A stretch of 36,926 nucleotides of DNA from Vairimorpha apis BRL 01 (GCA_000447185.1 KE647334.1:12435-49360), one strand, 5' to 3'; counted from the stretch's first letter, positions 20,893 to 32,064 are shown. Notes: generated from the letters alone by a model not told the origin. A program made the numbers and translations.

Positions 20893-22455
20893 TTATATTA
20901 TGTAAAAAATCAAAAATGATAAAAGAATACATAATTTAAATTTTTTGTTTTATCATATTTTTTAGTTGTTTTTTTAAATTTAGATTAAAAATATCTTTTC
21001 ATGTAAATATAAATTATTTACGAATTAAATTCAATATACATTTTAAATAAACTATATTATTTTAGACAACTTGTTTATTTGTTTACTAAATACTTTTATA
21101 AATAAATATTATGATTTTTAGTTTTTGAATTAAATTAACAAAATATATGTTTTAGAGATTAATGTATGGAGATTAAAATAAGATGATGTATAATTCTTTT
21201 AAAAATTACACTATCAACTTTATATTTTTAAATAAATAAATTATTTAATTAAAAATATGTTTTATTATTCTATATGTTAATTTCAGTATTACTATAAAAA
21301 ACAGTAATTTGCTAATTTGCATCTTCGATTTCTGATAACCTTCAATCTCTTTTGAACTTCAATGAATAGTTATAAGAATCTTTTAAATGTATTTTATTAA
21401 ATTAAGGATTTAATTCGTCCAGTGATACGATTTTTCTGTGTTTAAAGTATATTATGCTAATTATACCATCTAATTTTCAACTAAATATTATCTTTATTTT
21501 AAATTTATGTGACAAACCAAGTTCATGTACAAGTTCATCATAATTCTTATATTATTCGAACTCAATTTCATGTAAGTTGTCAAGTGAGATGATTTTTATT
21601 TGAACAATTTATAGTTCTTTCTTTTTCTGTAAAATATAACCATATCTGATTTGTTATATCCAATATTTATGTTGCTTTTATAGTTATATCTACTATTATT
21701 TGAACATATAAATTTCGACTTTTTGTTAGATTCGTGTTCTCTGAGTTTCATATTTCCTATTGCTATGTTATATTTGTTACATTATAACAAATATATACAC
21801 TTTAAAATAACACTGTGTCTGTGCATGTAATCTTGACTTAGCATCTTTTCGCATCTTGTTGCCATGTGGTCTACTCATTTATTTAATATATTATTTAATT
21901 TTAACATTTAAAATTCGAATAAAATCATGTTTTATTGTTATTAATATATTTATTGATTTATTTACTATCATAATGTTATAAAACTAATTAGATAAAAACA
22001 ATAATATTTAGATTTATAATATTTTAAAATATATTTTGAATAAATAAAAAAAATCTCAAATATAATTTTAACTCGAATACTTGGAATTTAATAAGATATA
22101 TTTTATAAATTTTTATATTCCATGCTTAAAACCAAATAAAATAACAAATTAATTCTATAAGTCAATTCAATTAAAAAAACATATGTATTATATTTAATAT
22201 TAATTAAAAAAAGTATATTTTTATATTTTTTTATCATAAATAAAATATTTTCAAATAAATTGGTTAAATGTAATTTTATAATAAAAATTATTTATATCAT
22301 TTTTTTCTACAAAACTATTAAAAATTATAATTTTAGATAAAATTTATTTCACAATATAAAATATTTTTATTAAACTTTACAAAATAATTAAAAATACATA
22401 TTTTCTTTAAATATAATGAAATTTTATATATAAAATACAAGCTCATCATATTCAA
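20893..22455. other. Intergenic, no gene; contains a dispersed-repeat copy
   Basis: The convergent interval between dTMP kinase and the SWIB gene. From about 21297 to 21880 the composition changes to a more mixed one; the first part matches the dispersed element found near 6.4 and 30.2 kb. The rest (21500-21880) has no open frame of note but may be more of the same element. Confidence 0.5.
21297..21480 (-). repeat. Degenerate dispersed element, copy B
   Basis: The plus strand reads TTTGCTAATTTGCATCTTCG at about 21308-21327, aligned with the core of copies A and C. Further on, GGATTTAATTCGTCC and TTTCTGTGTTTAAAGTA align with copy C (GGATTAAATGT and TTTCTGTGTTTAGAACGTA), so the match extends over some 180 bases. 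On the minus strand the core can be read RRCKLANYCF. All frames are interrupted. Confidence 0.5.
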
Positions 22456-23376
22456 TTAAATAACTTCTTTTAAAATTTCATACATTAATTTTTGGACTTC
22501 TTCATCTCTAAATACTATACTTTTATTATAAAATTCTTCTAAATCTAAACAAACCCATTTATTAATATAATTAATTGGATTTTTACTAAATTCTTCCAAA
22601 ACTTTACAACGTTTAATCAAATTATTTTTTATTTCCAAAAGTGTATCAATTTTTCTTTCTAATAAATAAACGTCCTTATTGTGTATTTTAGGTTGTTGAT
22701 ATAAGTCATCAACTTCTATAGGTATATCAGTTACTAAACTTCTTGTAATATCAATAACTAGATCATCTATAGGTCCTAAACAAAAATCTACTAATTTATT
22801 AATATCAGTAAATTTTATAACATTGGTTTCTATTCCAAATGCTTTTTTTAATTCGTTATTAAGTGTAACAGAATAATCTTTCCTATCCAATAATTCATTT
22901 TTAACAATATAAGTATATAAACTCCCTATAACGTTTGATTTAGTGTCTGTTTGTTTATTTAACAATTTAATTAAGTTGTCACTTAATTTAAATAAATTTC
23001 TATCATTTTTAAATGCAATTGTTAATTCAACACGAGAAGGTATTAATTTGGATTTTATTTCGAAAGATTCAATTTTATCATCATTATTGTTCCATTCAAA
23101 TATTTCCAAAACATTTTTGTTGTTATAAAAAATAATGATAAATTTATCAATTAAATCATACAGACACATTTCCATATTGTTTTTAAAGTCATTTAGTATA
23201 CGTGTACTTATATTTATAAATATTGTGTCATCTATAACTGTATTAATAAACAAACGAATAGTTTTTACACATTTTATACGTTTCCTGTGATCAGATTCAA
23301 GGTTTAAATATTTTTTTAAGCATAATTTATTTATTGTATTTTCTATTTGTTTTAATTTATTAAAAGTGTTTGACAT
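22456..23376 (-). CDS. SNF12: SWI/SNF-complex SWIB-domain subunit (SMARCD/BAF60; yeast Snf12/Rsc6)
   Basis: A core accessory subunit of SWI/SNF or RSC chromatin remodellers. The 306 residues follow the SMARCD plan. An N-terminal helical block (about 15-45, HRKRIKCVKTIRLFINTV) is followed by a region ending IFYNNKNVLEIFEWN. The SWIB domain is at about 129-205, recognisable from LSDNLIKLLNKQTDTKSNVI and GSLYTYIVKNELLD, equivalent to the family's LARLLGxxTxTRP-LWQYIKxxxLQD. The C-terminal helix with KNPINYINKWVCLDL matches the ARDPxxFIxxW block that closes SMARCD proteins. The protein is shorter than animal BAF60 (about 500) because the N-terminal extension is missing. The frame is intact and the start has CCCC seven bases upstream. 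Confidence 0.88.
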   Translation of the reverse strand: MSNTFNKLKQIENTINKLCLKKYLNLESDHRKRIKCVKTIRLFINTVIDDTIFINISTRILNDFKNNMEMCLYDLIDKFIIIFYNNKNVLEIFEWNNNDDKIESFEIKSKLIPSRVELTIAFKNDRNLFKLSDNLIKLLNKQTDTKSNVIGSLYTYIVKNELLDRKDYSVTLNNELKKAFGIETNVIKFTDINKLVDFCLGPIDDLVIDITRSLVTDIPIEVDDLYQQPKIHNKDVYLLERKIDTLLEIKNNLIKRCKVLEEFSKNPINYINKWVCLDLEEFYNKSIVFRDEEVQKLMYEILKEVI

Positions 23377-23383
23377 TTTTTTA

Positions 23384-23387
23384 GGGG
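23384..23387 (-). promoter_or_regulatory. CCCC start-associated signal of SNF12
   Basis: CCCC on the minus strand seven bases before the ATG at 23376. Confidence 0.6.
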
Positions 23388-24936
23388 TAAAAAAATAATT
23401 ATAAAAATTAAATTTTTATTTCTGATTTTAAAAAGTTTTATTGTTAAATCAATGAATTTTTAGATATGTTTTAATAATTTTATTAAAGATAACAAATTTT
23501 CAAGTAATAATTTTTTTACGTTCAATAATAAATTAATATTTATTTTAATTTTTTTATTTATTTTGTTGTAATTATATTTACAAATAAAAAAAACTTAAAT
23601 TTACAAATTTAGAATATTCATTTATACAGCATTGGATTTTTAATTTATTACATTGTAAACCAAAACATAAATTCAAAATTTACAAAATATAACAATATAA
23701 TAAAAAAAATTAGTTTAAGTTTTTTTTAATCAAAATAAACGTCAAATTTTTATTAATGGATGTATTGCACATGTAAAATGCAAATGTTAATAATAATAAA
23801 AAATATATATTTTAATAAAAGATAATTAATTTTTTTATTATCAAAAAAAGACATAAAAAAATTAACTCTACAATAAAAGAATACTTTTATTAAATTTTAA
23901 TTTAACAATATATTTAAGTCAAGAAAAATCAGTTTAAAATTGCAACAATTCTTTTGCAAATTAAAATTTTGTTTGATTTTTTCTTATATTTTAAATTTAT
24001 ACTAATAAAATATTTTTATTTTTTTAAACTTTATAGTATAAAAACATAAGTCTTAAATTTATTACATATAAATTATATAAAAAGAAATTTTACAACAATC
24101 TCATTTTTAAGTATCATCTATGTCTATATTGCAATCTACATAAAGATGTTATTTGACATATTTATAAGTCTCTTTTTGTATAAACATTTTTCAAATTTAA
24201 ACAAAATAGTTTTAAATATCTTAATTATCATTTAAAAACTATATATGCCTATTATGTTGTTAATCTATACTTGTATATATCTTTATAATAATTGTAATAA
24301 ATTCATTTAATAAGTTTATGTAAAATGTTTTTACTTTTAAAATTTATAAAACTTTTTTAAATCTCTTGTTAAAACCTTTATTATTTTTATTTCAATTTTG
24401 TTTGTTCAAAGTCGATGTATCTACATTATAGTTTTACATAACTAAGACGGCATTTTCTTTTTTAACAGATAAAAATTTTTGAACTTATTGCTTGTATTTT
24501 TACATTTATATACATTTTCATATCTATTTTAAAATTTCAATTTCATTTTATACTAATTAAAAAAATAGGTTTTAAAACCTTTTAGATTTAGTAAAATTAT
24601 ACAATAGATAATATATTTAAAAATCTTACTATTTTTTTGTGTTTTTTCATATAATTAAATAAAAGTAATGATAATTCAATGCTATAATATTTCATATCAG
24701 CTTTTTTATCGATTATAATAAGAGTAGAACATATACTATAATTATATAGAAGACTTTTTTATTTTGAACAAAAAATTTTGCTACTATTTTTTTAATTCTA
24801 ATATTATATTTTTATTTTATTTTTAAGAATCTGTTATTAGAAAAAAATTGCGAATACTTGTTACAGAGACTAGTTTACAAAATAATATTATATAATCATA
24901 TTGTTTTTATATATTAATATTAAGATTCTTAAGATA

Positions 24937-25050
24937 AAATTTTTTTATATTTAAAATTAAATAAATATTTGACAAAATGTTATAAAAGCATCTCAAATTA
25001 AAATTTTTTATATTTAAAAAAAAATTAATATTTGACAAAATGTTATAAAG
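24937..25050. repeat. Direct duplication, about 60-base period, two copies
   Basis: The string ATTTGACAAAATGTTATAAA occurs at about 24968 and again at about 25030, each preceded by a similar TTTTTTATATTTAAAA stretch. This points to a local tandem duplication that has since diverged slightly. Confidence 0.6.
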
Positions 25051-25798
25051 ATAGTATATTTAATATAAAAAATTAATTTTACACAATTTGTCTTATTTTA
25101 TATTTTATAAAAAAATTTAAAATGAAATTTTTTTTGACGTAAACATGTCAAAAACATCTCAAATTTTTATTGAATATTTATATTGTGAATAAATTTTATA
25201 ATATTTTAAAACAAAATTAAATTATTTCTAATAATTGAAATTGTTTTAAATATTGTTAATCACATTTTTTAAACAATATCGAATTTTTTACATATTATTT
25301 TTTAAATTAAAAATTTAAAAAATAATTATTCAATATCATAAAATTATCAATAGAGTTTAAATATATATTTTTCGTTTATCATATAATCAAAATTTATATT
25401 ATACACAAAAAAAATTAAATATATATAACTTTGATAACTAAATTATTTTTCTAAAAATATTAAATTTCTTCAGATAACAAAAAATTTTTAGTAATTTACT
25501 AATAAGTAAAAAATATATTATTTTTTCTAAGTTTTTACTGTACTAATTAAATAAAATCATAATAAAAAAATTTCCCGTTATTCATTAACGATTTTTTTAT
25601 ATTTTAAAAATATTTATTTAATAAACTTTTACATAAAAAAATAAATAAATTTCATAAATCTTTTATTTACTAATAAAAAATTATTATATTAGAAAAACAT
25701 CATAAAATAAAAAAATCATTTAATATATTACCAATTGACTAAATATTTTAGTTTTATTTATCCATTAGTTTTTAAAAATAAAATTTTTATAAATTTAA

Positions 25799-26767
25799 AT
25801 GATAAAAATAAAGGATTTAATAAATCAAGCTCTTGATGAAGAAATGGCTAGAAATGGTGATGTATATATAATAGGAGAAGAAGTTGGTAAGAGTGGTGGA
25901 CCAAATGGTTTAACTAAAAACTTAATAAGAAAATATCCGAATCGAGTTATAGACACACCAATTTCGGAAATGGGTTTTACTGGATTAGCAGTTGGTAGTT
26001 CATATTTAGGTTTAAGACCAGTAGTTGATTTTATGACAATGAATTTTGCACTTCAGTCAATCGACCACATTATAAATAGTTGTGCAAAAACTTTATATAT
26101 GTCAACATCAATAAATTGTCCAATTGTATTTAGAGGACCAAATGGTTTCAGTAAAGGTTTTGGTGCACAACATACTCAAGATTTTTGTAGTTTATACGGT
26201 AACATTCCCGGATTAAAAGTTGTATGTCCATACACTGGAAAAGATCATAAAGGTCTTCTAAAATCCGCTATACGCGATGATAATCCTGTTGTTTATTTAG
26301 AAAATGAAATGTTGTATAAAAATGAAGTGCACAATGTTGATTCTGATTATATACAACAATTAGATAAAAGCGTGGTTGAAAAAAATGGAACAGATTGTAC
26401 TATAATTGGAATAGGATTAAGCATGCAAGAAGTATTTAAAGCTGAAGATGTTTTAAATGACATTAATATTGATTGTGAGATAATAAATTTGGTATCTATC
26501 AGGCCTTTGGATAAGAAAACTATTCTTGATAGTGTAAATAAAACAAAAAAATTAGTTGTAGTTGACTACGGATATCCATTGTATGGAGTGGCAAGTGAAA
26601 TATCTGCATTAGTGGGTGAAGTAATTTTTGATAAGTTGGAATTTCCAGTTGTTAGGTTGCAATCTAAAGATGTTCCTACGCCATATTGTAAAAAACTTGA
26701 AGATTTATGTTATCCCAAATGTGATGATATAGTTGAAGAAGTCAAGAAAATGTTTTTAAATAAATAA
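25799..26767 (+). CDS. PDHB: Pyruvate dehydrogenase E1 component, beta subunit
   Basis: With the alpha subunit it forms the thiamine-diphosphate enzyme that decarboxylates pyruvate. The 322 residues match the E1-beta plan: LDEEMARNGDVYIIGEEVG (about 12-30, with the conserved Glu of the cofactor site), DTPISEMGFTGLAVGSSYLG (about 52-71), FRGPNG, the GAQHTQDFCSLYGNIPGLKV block (about 121-140), then the transketolase C-terminal domain with LVSIRPLDKKTILDS and PTPYCKKLEDLCYP. There is no mitochondrial targeting extension: the protein starts directly with MIKIKDLINQALDEE. That fits microsporidia, which keep E1 alpha and beta but lack E2 and E3 and have only mitosomes. The alpha gene is not in this window. 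No CCC signal is seen at its start. The frame is intact. Confidence 0.96.
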   Translation: MIKIKDLINQALDEEMARNGDVYIIGEEVGKSGGPNGLTKNLIRKYPNRVIDTPISEMGFTGLAVGSSYLGLRPVVDFMTMNFALQSIDHIINSCAKTLYMSTSINCPIVFRGPNGFSKGFGAQHTQDFCSLYGNIPGLKVVCPYTGKDHKGLLKSAIRDDNPVVYLENEMLYKNEVHNVDSDYIQQLDKSVVEKNGTDCTIIGIGLSMQEVFKAEDVLNDINIDCEIINLVSIRPLDKKTILDSVNKTKKLVVVDYGYPLYGVASEISALVGEVIFDKLEFPVVRLQSKDVPTPYCKKLEDLCYPKCDDIVEEVKKMFLNK

Positions 26768-28475
26768 ATTTTAATATAAATATTTTTTAAGTAATCAAAA
26801 TATTTAATTTTAAAAATTAATTATTCTAAATCTTTACGATAATAAAAATAATATATATAAATTTATTAAATTTTACAAATAAAAACATTATTATTTAATA
26901 AAATTATTTTAATACTACTTTAAAAACAAATGCAAAAAAAACTTAATTAAATTTTCATTTTGTATAAAAAATTTAAATGTATATTTTTTATATTTGAATA
27001 TAGTTATAAATTATAATATAAAAAACGATGTTAACATTATATATAACATTATTTAATTTTAATTTTGTATAATTTAATCAAAAATGTTTTAAATTAAAAT
27101 AACTATTAAATTGTTTGATTACAATTTATATAAAAAATATTTCTAATAACGTTTTAAAAATTTTATTTAAATTAGTTATTTAATTATTTTTTTATTTATC
27201 TATTCATTTTCAATTTCAAATTTATCTAAAATTAATAAAACCGTATCTATAAAATTTTTTTACATGAATGTATATTAATTATGAATTATTCTGGTTTATA
27301 TTTTTTTATAATCAAAACTTTAACACTACAAATCGATCAATGTAGTGATTTTATTAAAATTATTTTAGATTATATTTAATTTTTATGTAGTCATTAATCA
27401 AACTACGTTTCTATATTATCTTGTTTAATTATAAATTATTAAAATAAACTATATTTTATTTTGTTATTTTTAAAAAATTTAATTAACATTTTACCAAATT
27501 ATTTATTTTGATCATCTGAATTCACAATTCATTTTCAAATGTTTATTTTAATTTTGTGTTTATATTAAATTTAAATTTAGGTAAACCTGTTAAATTAATA
27601 AACTTGCAGAATATTAATTTCTTTTAAAGAAAATAGAATTTAGTAATGAATTTTAAAAAAAAAGTTGTAATAACAGAAAATCTAAATTTAATTTTTTCGA
27701 TAAACAGGAATATTATATAAAATGAAAAATTTTTTGACTTGTTTGAATTTAATCAAAATAATTCATTTACTTAGTATATGAGAAAACAATAATTAAAAAT
27801 TAAATATTGAATATAGTTATAAGTTAAATAAAAAATATATTAAAATTTAACGATTATATTGATAAAATATTAAAAATGAAAGCCAACAATTATAAAATAA
27901 ATTTTGTTATGATTTTGAAAATAAAATATTTAAATTCTTATATTTATTTTACATAAATAATACAATTTTTAAAAATTAAAGTCTATTGTTTACATTTTAG
28001 TTTATCACTATCTCCATTTATCACTATATTATTTAACATTCTTGTTTTTTCAAAAAAAATATTTTATTACTTATTTAAATTTCGTTTTTTTATAATTATT
28101 TTTATTTATTATTGTAAACAACTATAAAATAATAACCTAATAAACCTTTTTAATTTATTATTGTAATTACTTTTTTTAGTTAAATTTCTAAATTTTTAAT
28201 ACATAATTTAATACAATTTATATTTTTAACTTAAAAAGTTTTTCCTTTTTAATAATTTACACTAAAATTAATTTGAATGTCTTTTAAAATTAAACTTATA
28301 ATATATAATTTTAAAATGTTTCATATATATTTTAAAATTATTTAGTTCTTTCAGATTATGTAAATGATTTTAATATTAAAAAAAATCTATATTTAAAAAT
28401 AAATTTATTAATTTTTTTTGAACTATTCATTTAACAACCTTTTAGAAATAATAATTCAAAAAAAAATTTAAAAAA
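26768..28475. other. Convergent intergenic region, no gene seen
   Basis: About 1.7 kb of very A+T-rich sequence. A 7-bp inverted repeat (CACTACA and TGTAGTG near 27324-27347) is the only structure noticed. Confidence 0.5.
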
Positions 28476-29132
28476 TTAAATAATATCAAATACATATCGA
28501 ATAAATAAAGTAAACGTAAAATCAAAAAGATTAGTATTGTCATCTCCTACAATAGATTGATAAAATTTCTTGTTAAATTTTTTGTCATCAAACTTTACTT
28601 TTATATTTTTAAAAACTTCTTTGTTATTTAAAACAATTTTATAATTATTTTCTTCAATATTCGGTTTAAATTTAACGTACCTATAAAATTTAGTTGAAAT
28701 TATTAATAATTGAGAAATTGTTAATCGTTTCCAAATATTAAATTGTTCAAATACGCGTTTAAGATAATATGGAAAATAATCATTATTAATATTAACAGAA
28801 CCTCCAAGACTTCGAACATTTGTTGAATTATTATGAAAATTTTTAGTTCTATCATCAACTATATCTGAAACTAAAGATTTACATTTACTTAAATCAGAAA
28901 TCTCTAAATGAACGATAATTATTAATATATCAATCAAATTACTACAATGAATCGATTCTAAATGTTTAAATGAAGTAGCAAATACATCTTTTAATGTTTT
29001 GTGTTCTTTTTCAGATAAATCTTCAAGATTATAGATTTTGTTTTTGTTTGTCCATATTAAATATTTTAAAAAGTAAATTGACAAACATATGAATATTAGG
29101 AAAAGTATTATATAAAAAGTATAAAATTTCAT
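28476..29132 (-). CDS. Membrane-anchored protein of unknown function, paralogue 1
   Basis: I do not recognise a family. The 218 residues begin with a hydrophobic segment (YIILFLIFICLSIYFLKYLI, about residues 7-26) that looks like a signal anchor. Next come a charged KNKIYNLEDLSEKEH stretch, a helical region with SFKHLESIHCSNLIDILIII, a variable Asn/Ser-rich loop (about 98-117), and a C-terminal part with WKRLTISQLLIIS and NNYKIVLNNKEVFKNIKVKF, ending FTFTLFIRYVFDII. About two thirds of residues match, by eye, the protein encoded at 32065-32739, including both ends, so this is a lineage-specific family. The start has CCC eight bases upstream, the same spacing as in its paralogue. Whether it goes to the ER, plasma membrane or is exported to the host cannot be told. 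Confidence 0.8.
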   Translation of the reverse strand: MKFYTFYIILFLIFICLSIYFLKYLIWTNKNKIYNLEDLSEKEHKTLKDVFATSFKHLESIHCSNLIDILIIIVHLEISDLSKCKSLVSDIVDDRTKNFHNNSTNVRSLGGSVNINNDYFPYYLKRVFEQFNIWKRLTISQLLIISTKFYRYVKFKPNIEENNYKIVLNNKEVFKNIKVKFDDKKFNKKFYQSIVGDDNTNLFDFTFTLFIRYVFDII

Positions 29133-29140
29133 GTATTAAT

Positions 29141-29143
29141 GGG
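29141..29143 (-). promoter_or_regulatory. CCC start-associated signal of paralogue 1
   Basis: CCC on the minus strand eight bases before the ATG at 29132. Confidence 0.6.
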
Positions 29144-29999
29144 TAGAAATTCAATTTACATATAAATATAATTAAATATTATTAAGATCACATTTAATTA
29201 AATTCAAATTATATTAATTTTTAAAAAATTTACAATAACAAATTATATTAAATATATCACATAGGTTATACTAATTTTTAATATTTTTGTATAATTTTAA
29301 TTAAAAAATATTCATAAGAATAATTCTATGTAAATATTTGTGTCAATTCAAATATGTAATAAATTATAATTTTTTAATTTAATATGAACATGCTTAATAA
29401 AATTAGAAATACAAGAAAAATGTATAATTTAAAGATTTTCAATAAATTCGAATTTCAAATATTTGTATAAAACTTGATACATAAAAAACTGCTAATTATT
29501 TTTTATAACATAACGATGTTGATATATTAAAAAAATAAAAAGTATAGAAGATAATAATTATTATAAAAAACTAAGATAATTACTTTCTTTTTATATAGTT
29601 AAATAAGATGTTTATGAACTTTTGTACTAAATAAAATAATTAAAACTAGAAATAGTCAATTAAGTATTTTTTAATTTAAATGCAAATATAACGTAATCAT
29701 CTTTAAAAATTGAGTATTCATAATAAACATTAATCTTATAAAAAATCATAAATTTTTTATAATTATTTTTATTTATAGAAATTTACAATTTTTCTTTTTT
29801 TTATGTAAATATTTACTTGATGCATTTTTAAATGAGAATAAATTGTGAAAAATAAAAAGTTATTTTAATTAATGTATTCTAATATAAATTACGACTATAA
29901 AAACAGACTTAAAAATACGATATAATAAACCAGACATACTCCTAATTAATAAAATAAAAAAACTACTTATAGTGAAATAAAAGTTACATCATTTGACAA

Positions 30000-30300
30000 T
30001 TTACAACAAGTCAAGTAAGAAAAAATGATAAACTTACAAATGGATTGGGTCTATTACATAGATGTAAGCCAAAGATTATACCATATGTATTAATGTTGGA
30101 CGTTATGTGAGTAAGTACGTTCTAAACACAGAAAGTAACTTGGTATCATCTACAGAATTGATGTGTACATTTAATCCAAAACTCTTAAAAAGACTCTTAA
30201 AAGTATTACAATAGAGTATATGAGAGGAGGCAGGATAGCAGAAACCTAAGAGGCAGATCAGTAAATTACTGTTTGTCTAAAAACGATACTAGCATAAACA
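30000..30300 (+). repeat. Degenerate dispersed element, copy C (best preserved)
   Basis: This block is conspicuously less A+T-rich than its surroundings and is the inverse of copies A and B. Its complement contains TTTACTGATCTGCCTCTTAG, matching the shared core. On the plus strand, broken frames can be read: MDWVYYIDVSQRLYHMY, then a later KSITIEYMRGGRIAET and, one frame over, LRGRSVNYCLSKND. Several stops and frame changes interrupt it. The composition and dispersal suggest a transposon relic, but no catalytic motif is visible and no terminal repeats were found. Confidence 0.5.
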
Positions 30301-31048
30301 AAAGAAAAATTAAATTAAAACACAAATAAACATACATTTTTTAATATTTAAAATTATTTAATATTATTTAATAAAGATTTTATTCAAATTTAACACATTA
30401 ATGTCATATATTGATTTGTATAAAATATTTATTTTCTTTTTTTACAAAAATATAAAATTTATATATTATATTTGAACATGAATAGAATATTAATTATTAT
30501 TAATGTTTTAAAATTCTTATCTTTTTATTTTTTTATATATTCAAGTATTCTATCTTTCAATCACTTTAAAATTTTTTTTAAGAAATTATAAGAAAAAGTT
30601 TCTTTTCATAAATAACTAAATTTAAGTTTTTTTAAAAAATTAATATATAAAAATCATCTTAAATTTTTTTAAAAAAGTTTTATTTAATTTTTTCATGTAT
30701 AATAAATTCAAGTTTTATAATATAAAAATCATCTTAAAATTATTAAAACGTTATATTTTATTTTTGAGTTTTAAATTATTTAAATTTTTGTAAATACGAA
30801 TTACACTAAACACATTGTTATTTTCATTAAAACTTAACATATCACTTATAGGCAATTTTATTAAATATATGTTATGTGTTGATCGTTTCACATAAACACA
30901 AGAGTTTCAAATCTTAACACGAATATGAACAAACAGTTTCAAGTCTATCTACAACACAGATCATTTTATATAACAATTGATTTGTAAAAAATAATTTTTT
31001 TAACCGTCAGATAAAAATAAATTTTTTTAAATTTTCTAAACCTTTAAA

Positions 31049-31398
31049 ATGGCCAAACAAAAAAAAGAAACAACACAGATCGTCAATTATTTTTCGCAGA
31101 TAACGAAAATACAGTATATGCGATAATCAGAACTCCACTTGGACAAGGTCAATTTAAAGTAGATTGTAGTGATTCGATAAGCAGAACTGCAGTAATAAGA
31201 GGACGAGATTATAGAAGAGTTTGGATACAACCAAATGATATTGTTTTACTTAGTATACGTGAAGGAAATAATTTAAGAGCTGATATAGAACTTAAATATA
31301 TGGCGAAAGAAATTAAAATATTGAAAGATAATGGTTATATTGATGACACATTTGGAAATGTAAGTGAAAATGTTAAAATAGATTTTGATCAAATATGA
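31049..31398 (+). CDS. EIF1A: Translation initiation factor eIF1A, one apparent frameshift
   Basis: eIF1A binds the ribosomal A site and supports scanning and start-codon selection. From about 31078 to the stop at 31398 one frame encodes the OB fold: FFADNENTVYAIIRTPLG, VIRGRDYRRVWIQPNDIVLL and REGNNLRADIELKYMAKE, matching the RGKxRKKVWIxxxDIILVxLR and KADVILKY blocks of the family. The short C-terminal tail ends KIDFDQI, a reduced form of the usual acidic tail. The ATG at 31049 is in another frame; one more A in the A8 run at 31059-31066 joins it and yields the expected basic N-terminus (MAKQKKRNNTDRQ). About 116 residues, shorter than the usual 140-150. It stands between the two paralogous membrane-protein genes, on the opposite strand. 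Only a CC, not CCC, precedes its start. Confidence 0.9.
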
Positions 31399-32064
31399 AT
31401 AAAAAATATTTAAATTTTATTTTGTATTTATTTAGACTGTTATAAAGAATTTTCTAATATTTTTTTTTTAAAGATTATTACATTTTGTGAAATTAAATTT
31501 TATATCTTTTTGAAAATTTATCAAAATTCTTTATTATTACATTTTGTAAATTTTTATCTTTTTTAAATAATATTTTTAATAAATATTTAAATTTCATTTA
31601 TTATCTAAAATTCTAAACTTTACCTTTTGCAAAATTAAAAAGTTTAATTATTGAACTTATTTTTCAAAAAAAATAAAATTTCAAATTATTTTCTTAAATT
31701 CTTTATTATTACATTTTCTAAATTTTTATCTTTTTTAAATAATATTTTTTAAAATATTTAAATTTTTATTTTTCTAAAATTTATTTTTAATATTGTTTAA
31801 ATAATTGAATAAAATAATTTTTTTTAATATATTTTTCTGATTAAGAATTTTTATAATAAACTTTATATATAAACATTTTTCTATTTTTTATAAAACTTTA
31901 TTATTATACTAAATCATTTAATTAAAAATCTTACTTAAAATTAATTTATTTTATAAGAACTATTTAATAAAATAACAAATTTAAAATAAAATTATTTTAT
32001 AAGAACTATTTAATAAAATAACAAATTTAAAATTAATCCAAAATTTATAATTATAAAATAAATA
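31399..32064. other. Convergent intergenic region with short direct repeats
   Basis: A+T-rich. A stretch beginning TTCTTTATTATTACATTTT occurs at about 31527 and again at about 31699, and a 46-base tandem duplication lies at 31946-32036. No gene is seen. Confidence 0.5.
31946..32036. repeat. Tandem duplication, 46-base period, two copies
   Basis: The string AAGAACTATTTAATAAAATA is found at about 31955 and again at 32001, with identical flanks for about 40 bases. It lies just beyond the 3' end of paralogue 2. Confidence 0.75.

Larger units (their letters stand above)
23377..25798. other. Longest internal gene-free stretch; divergent promoters expected
   Basis: About 2.4 kb between the divergent SNF12 and PDHB genes with no open frame of coding character. 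It holds one direct duplication (24937-25050) and a short hairpin CGTTATTCATTAACG near 25578. Otherwise nothing is recognised. Confidence 0.5.
29133..31048. other. Divergent intergenic region with an upstream repeat unit and a dispersed-repeat copy
   Basis: It holds one diverged copy (about 29289-29330) of the repeat unit that also lies upstream of paralogue 2, and the best-preserved copy of the dispersed element (about 30000-30300). The 200 bases before eIF1A (30850-31010) are richer in C and G than the background but show no recognised element. Confidence 0.5.

Noticed and set aside
21540..21570. TTCGAA-containing string considered as a tRNA T-arm (minus strand)
   Set aside because: No pairing T-stem, anticodon arm or acceptor stem could be drawn around it; the same holds for GTTCGAAAT near 14490.
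1239..31398. Introns as the explanation for the frame changes
   Set aside because: The two frames abut or overlap at A/T runs with no GT...AG-bounded insert, and one added base suffices in every case, so introns are not needed.
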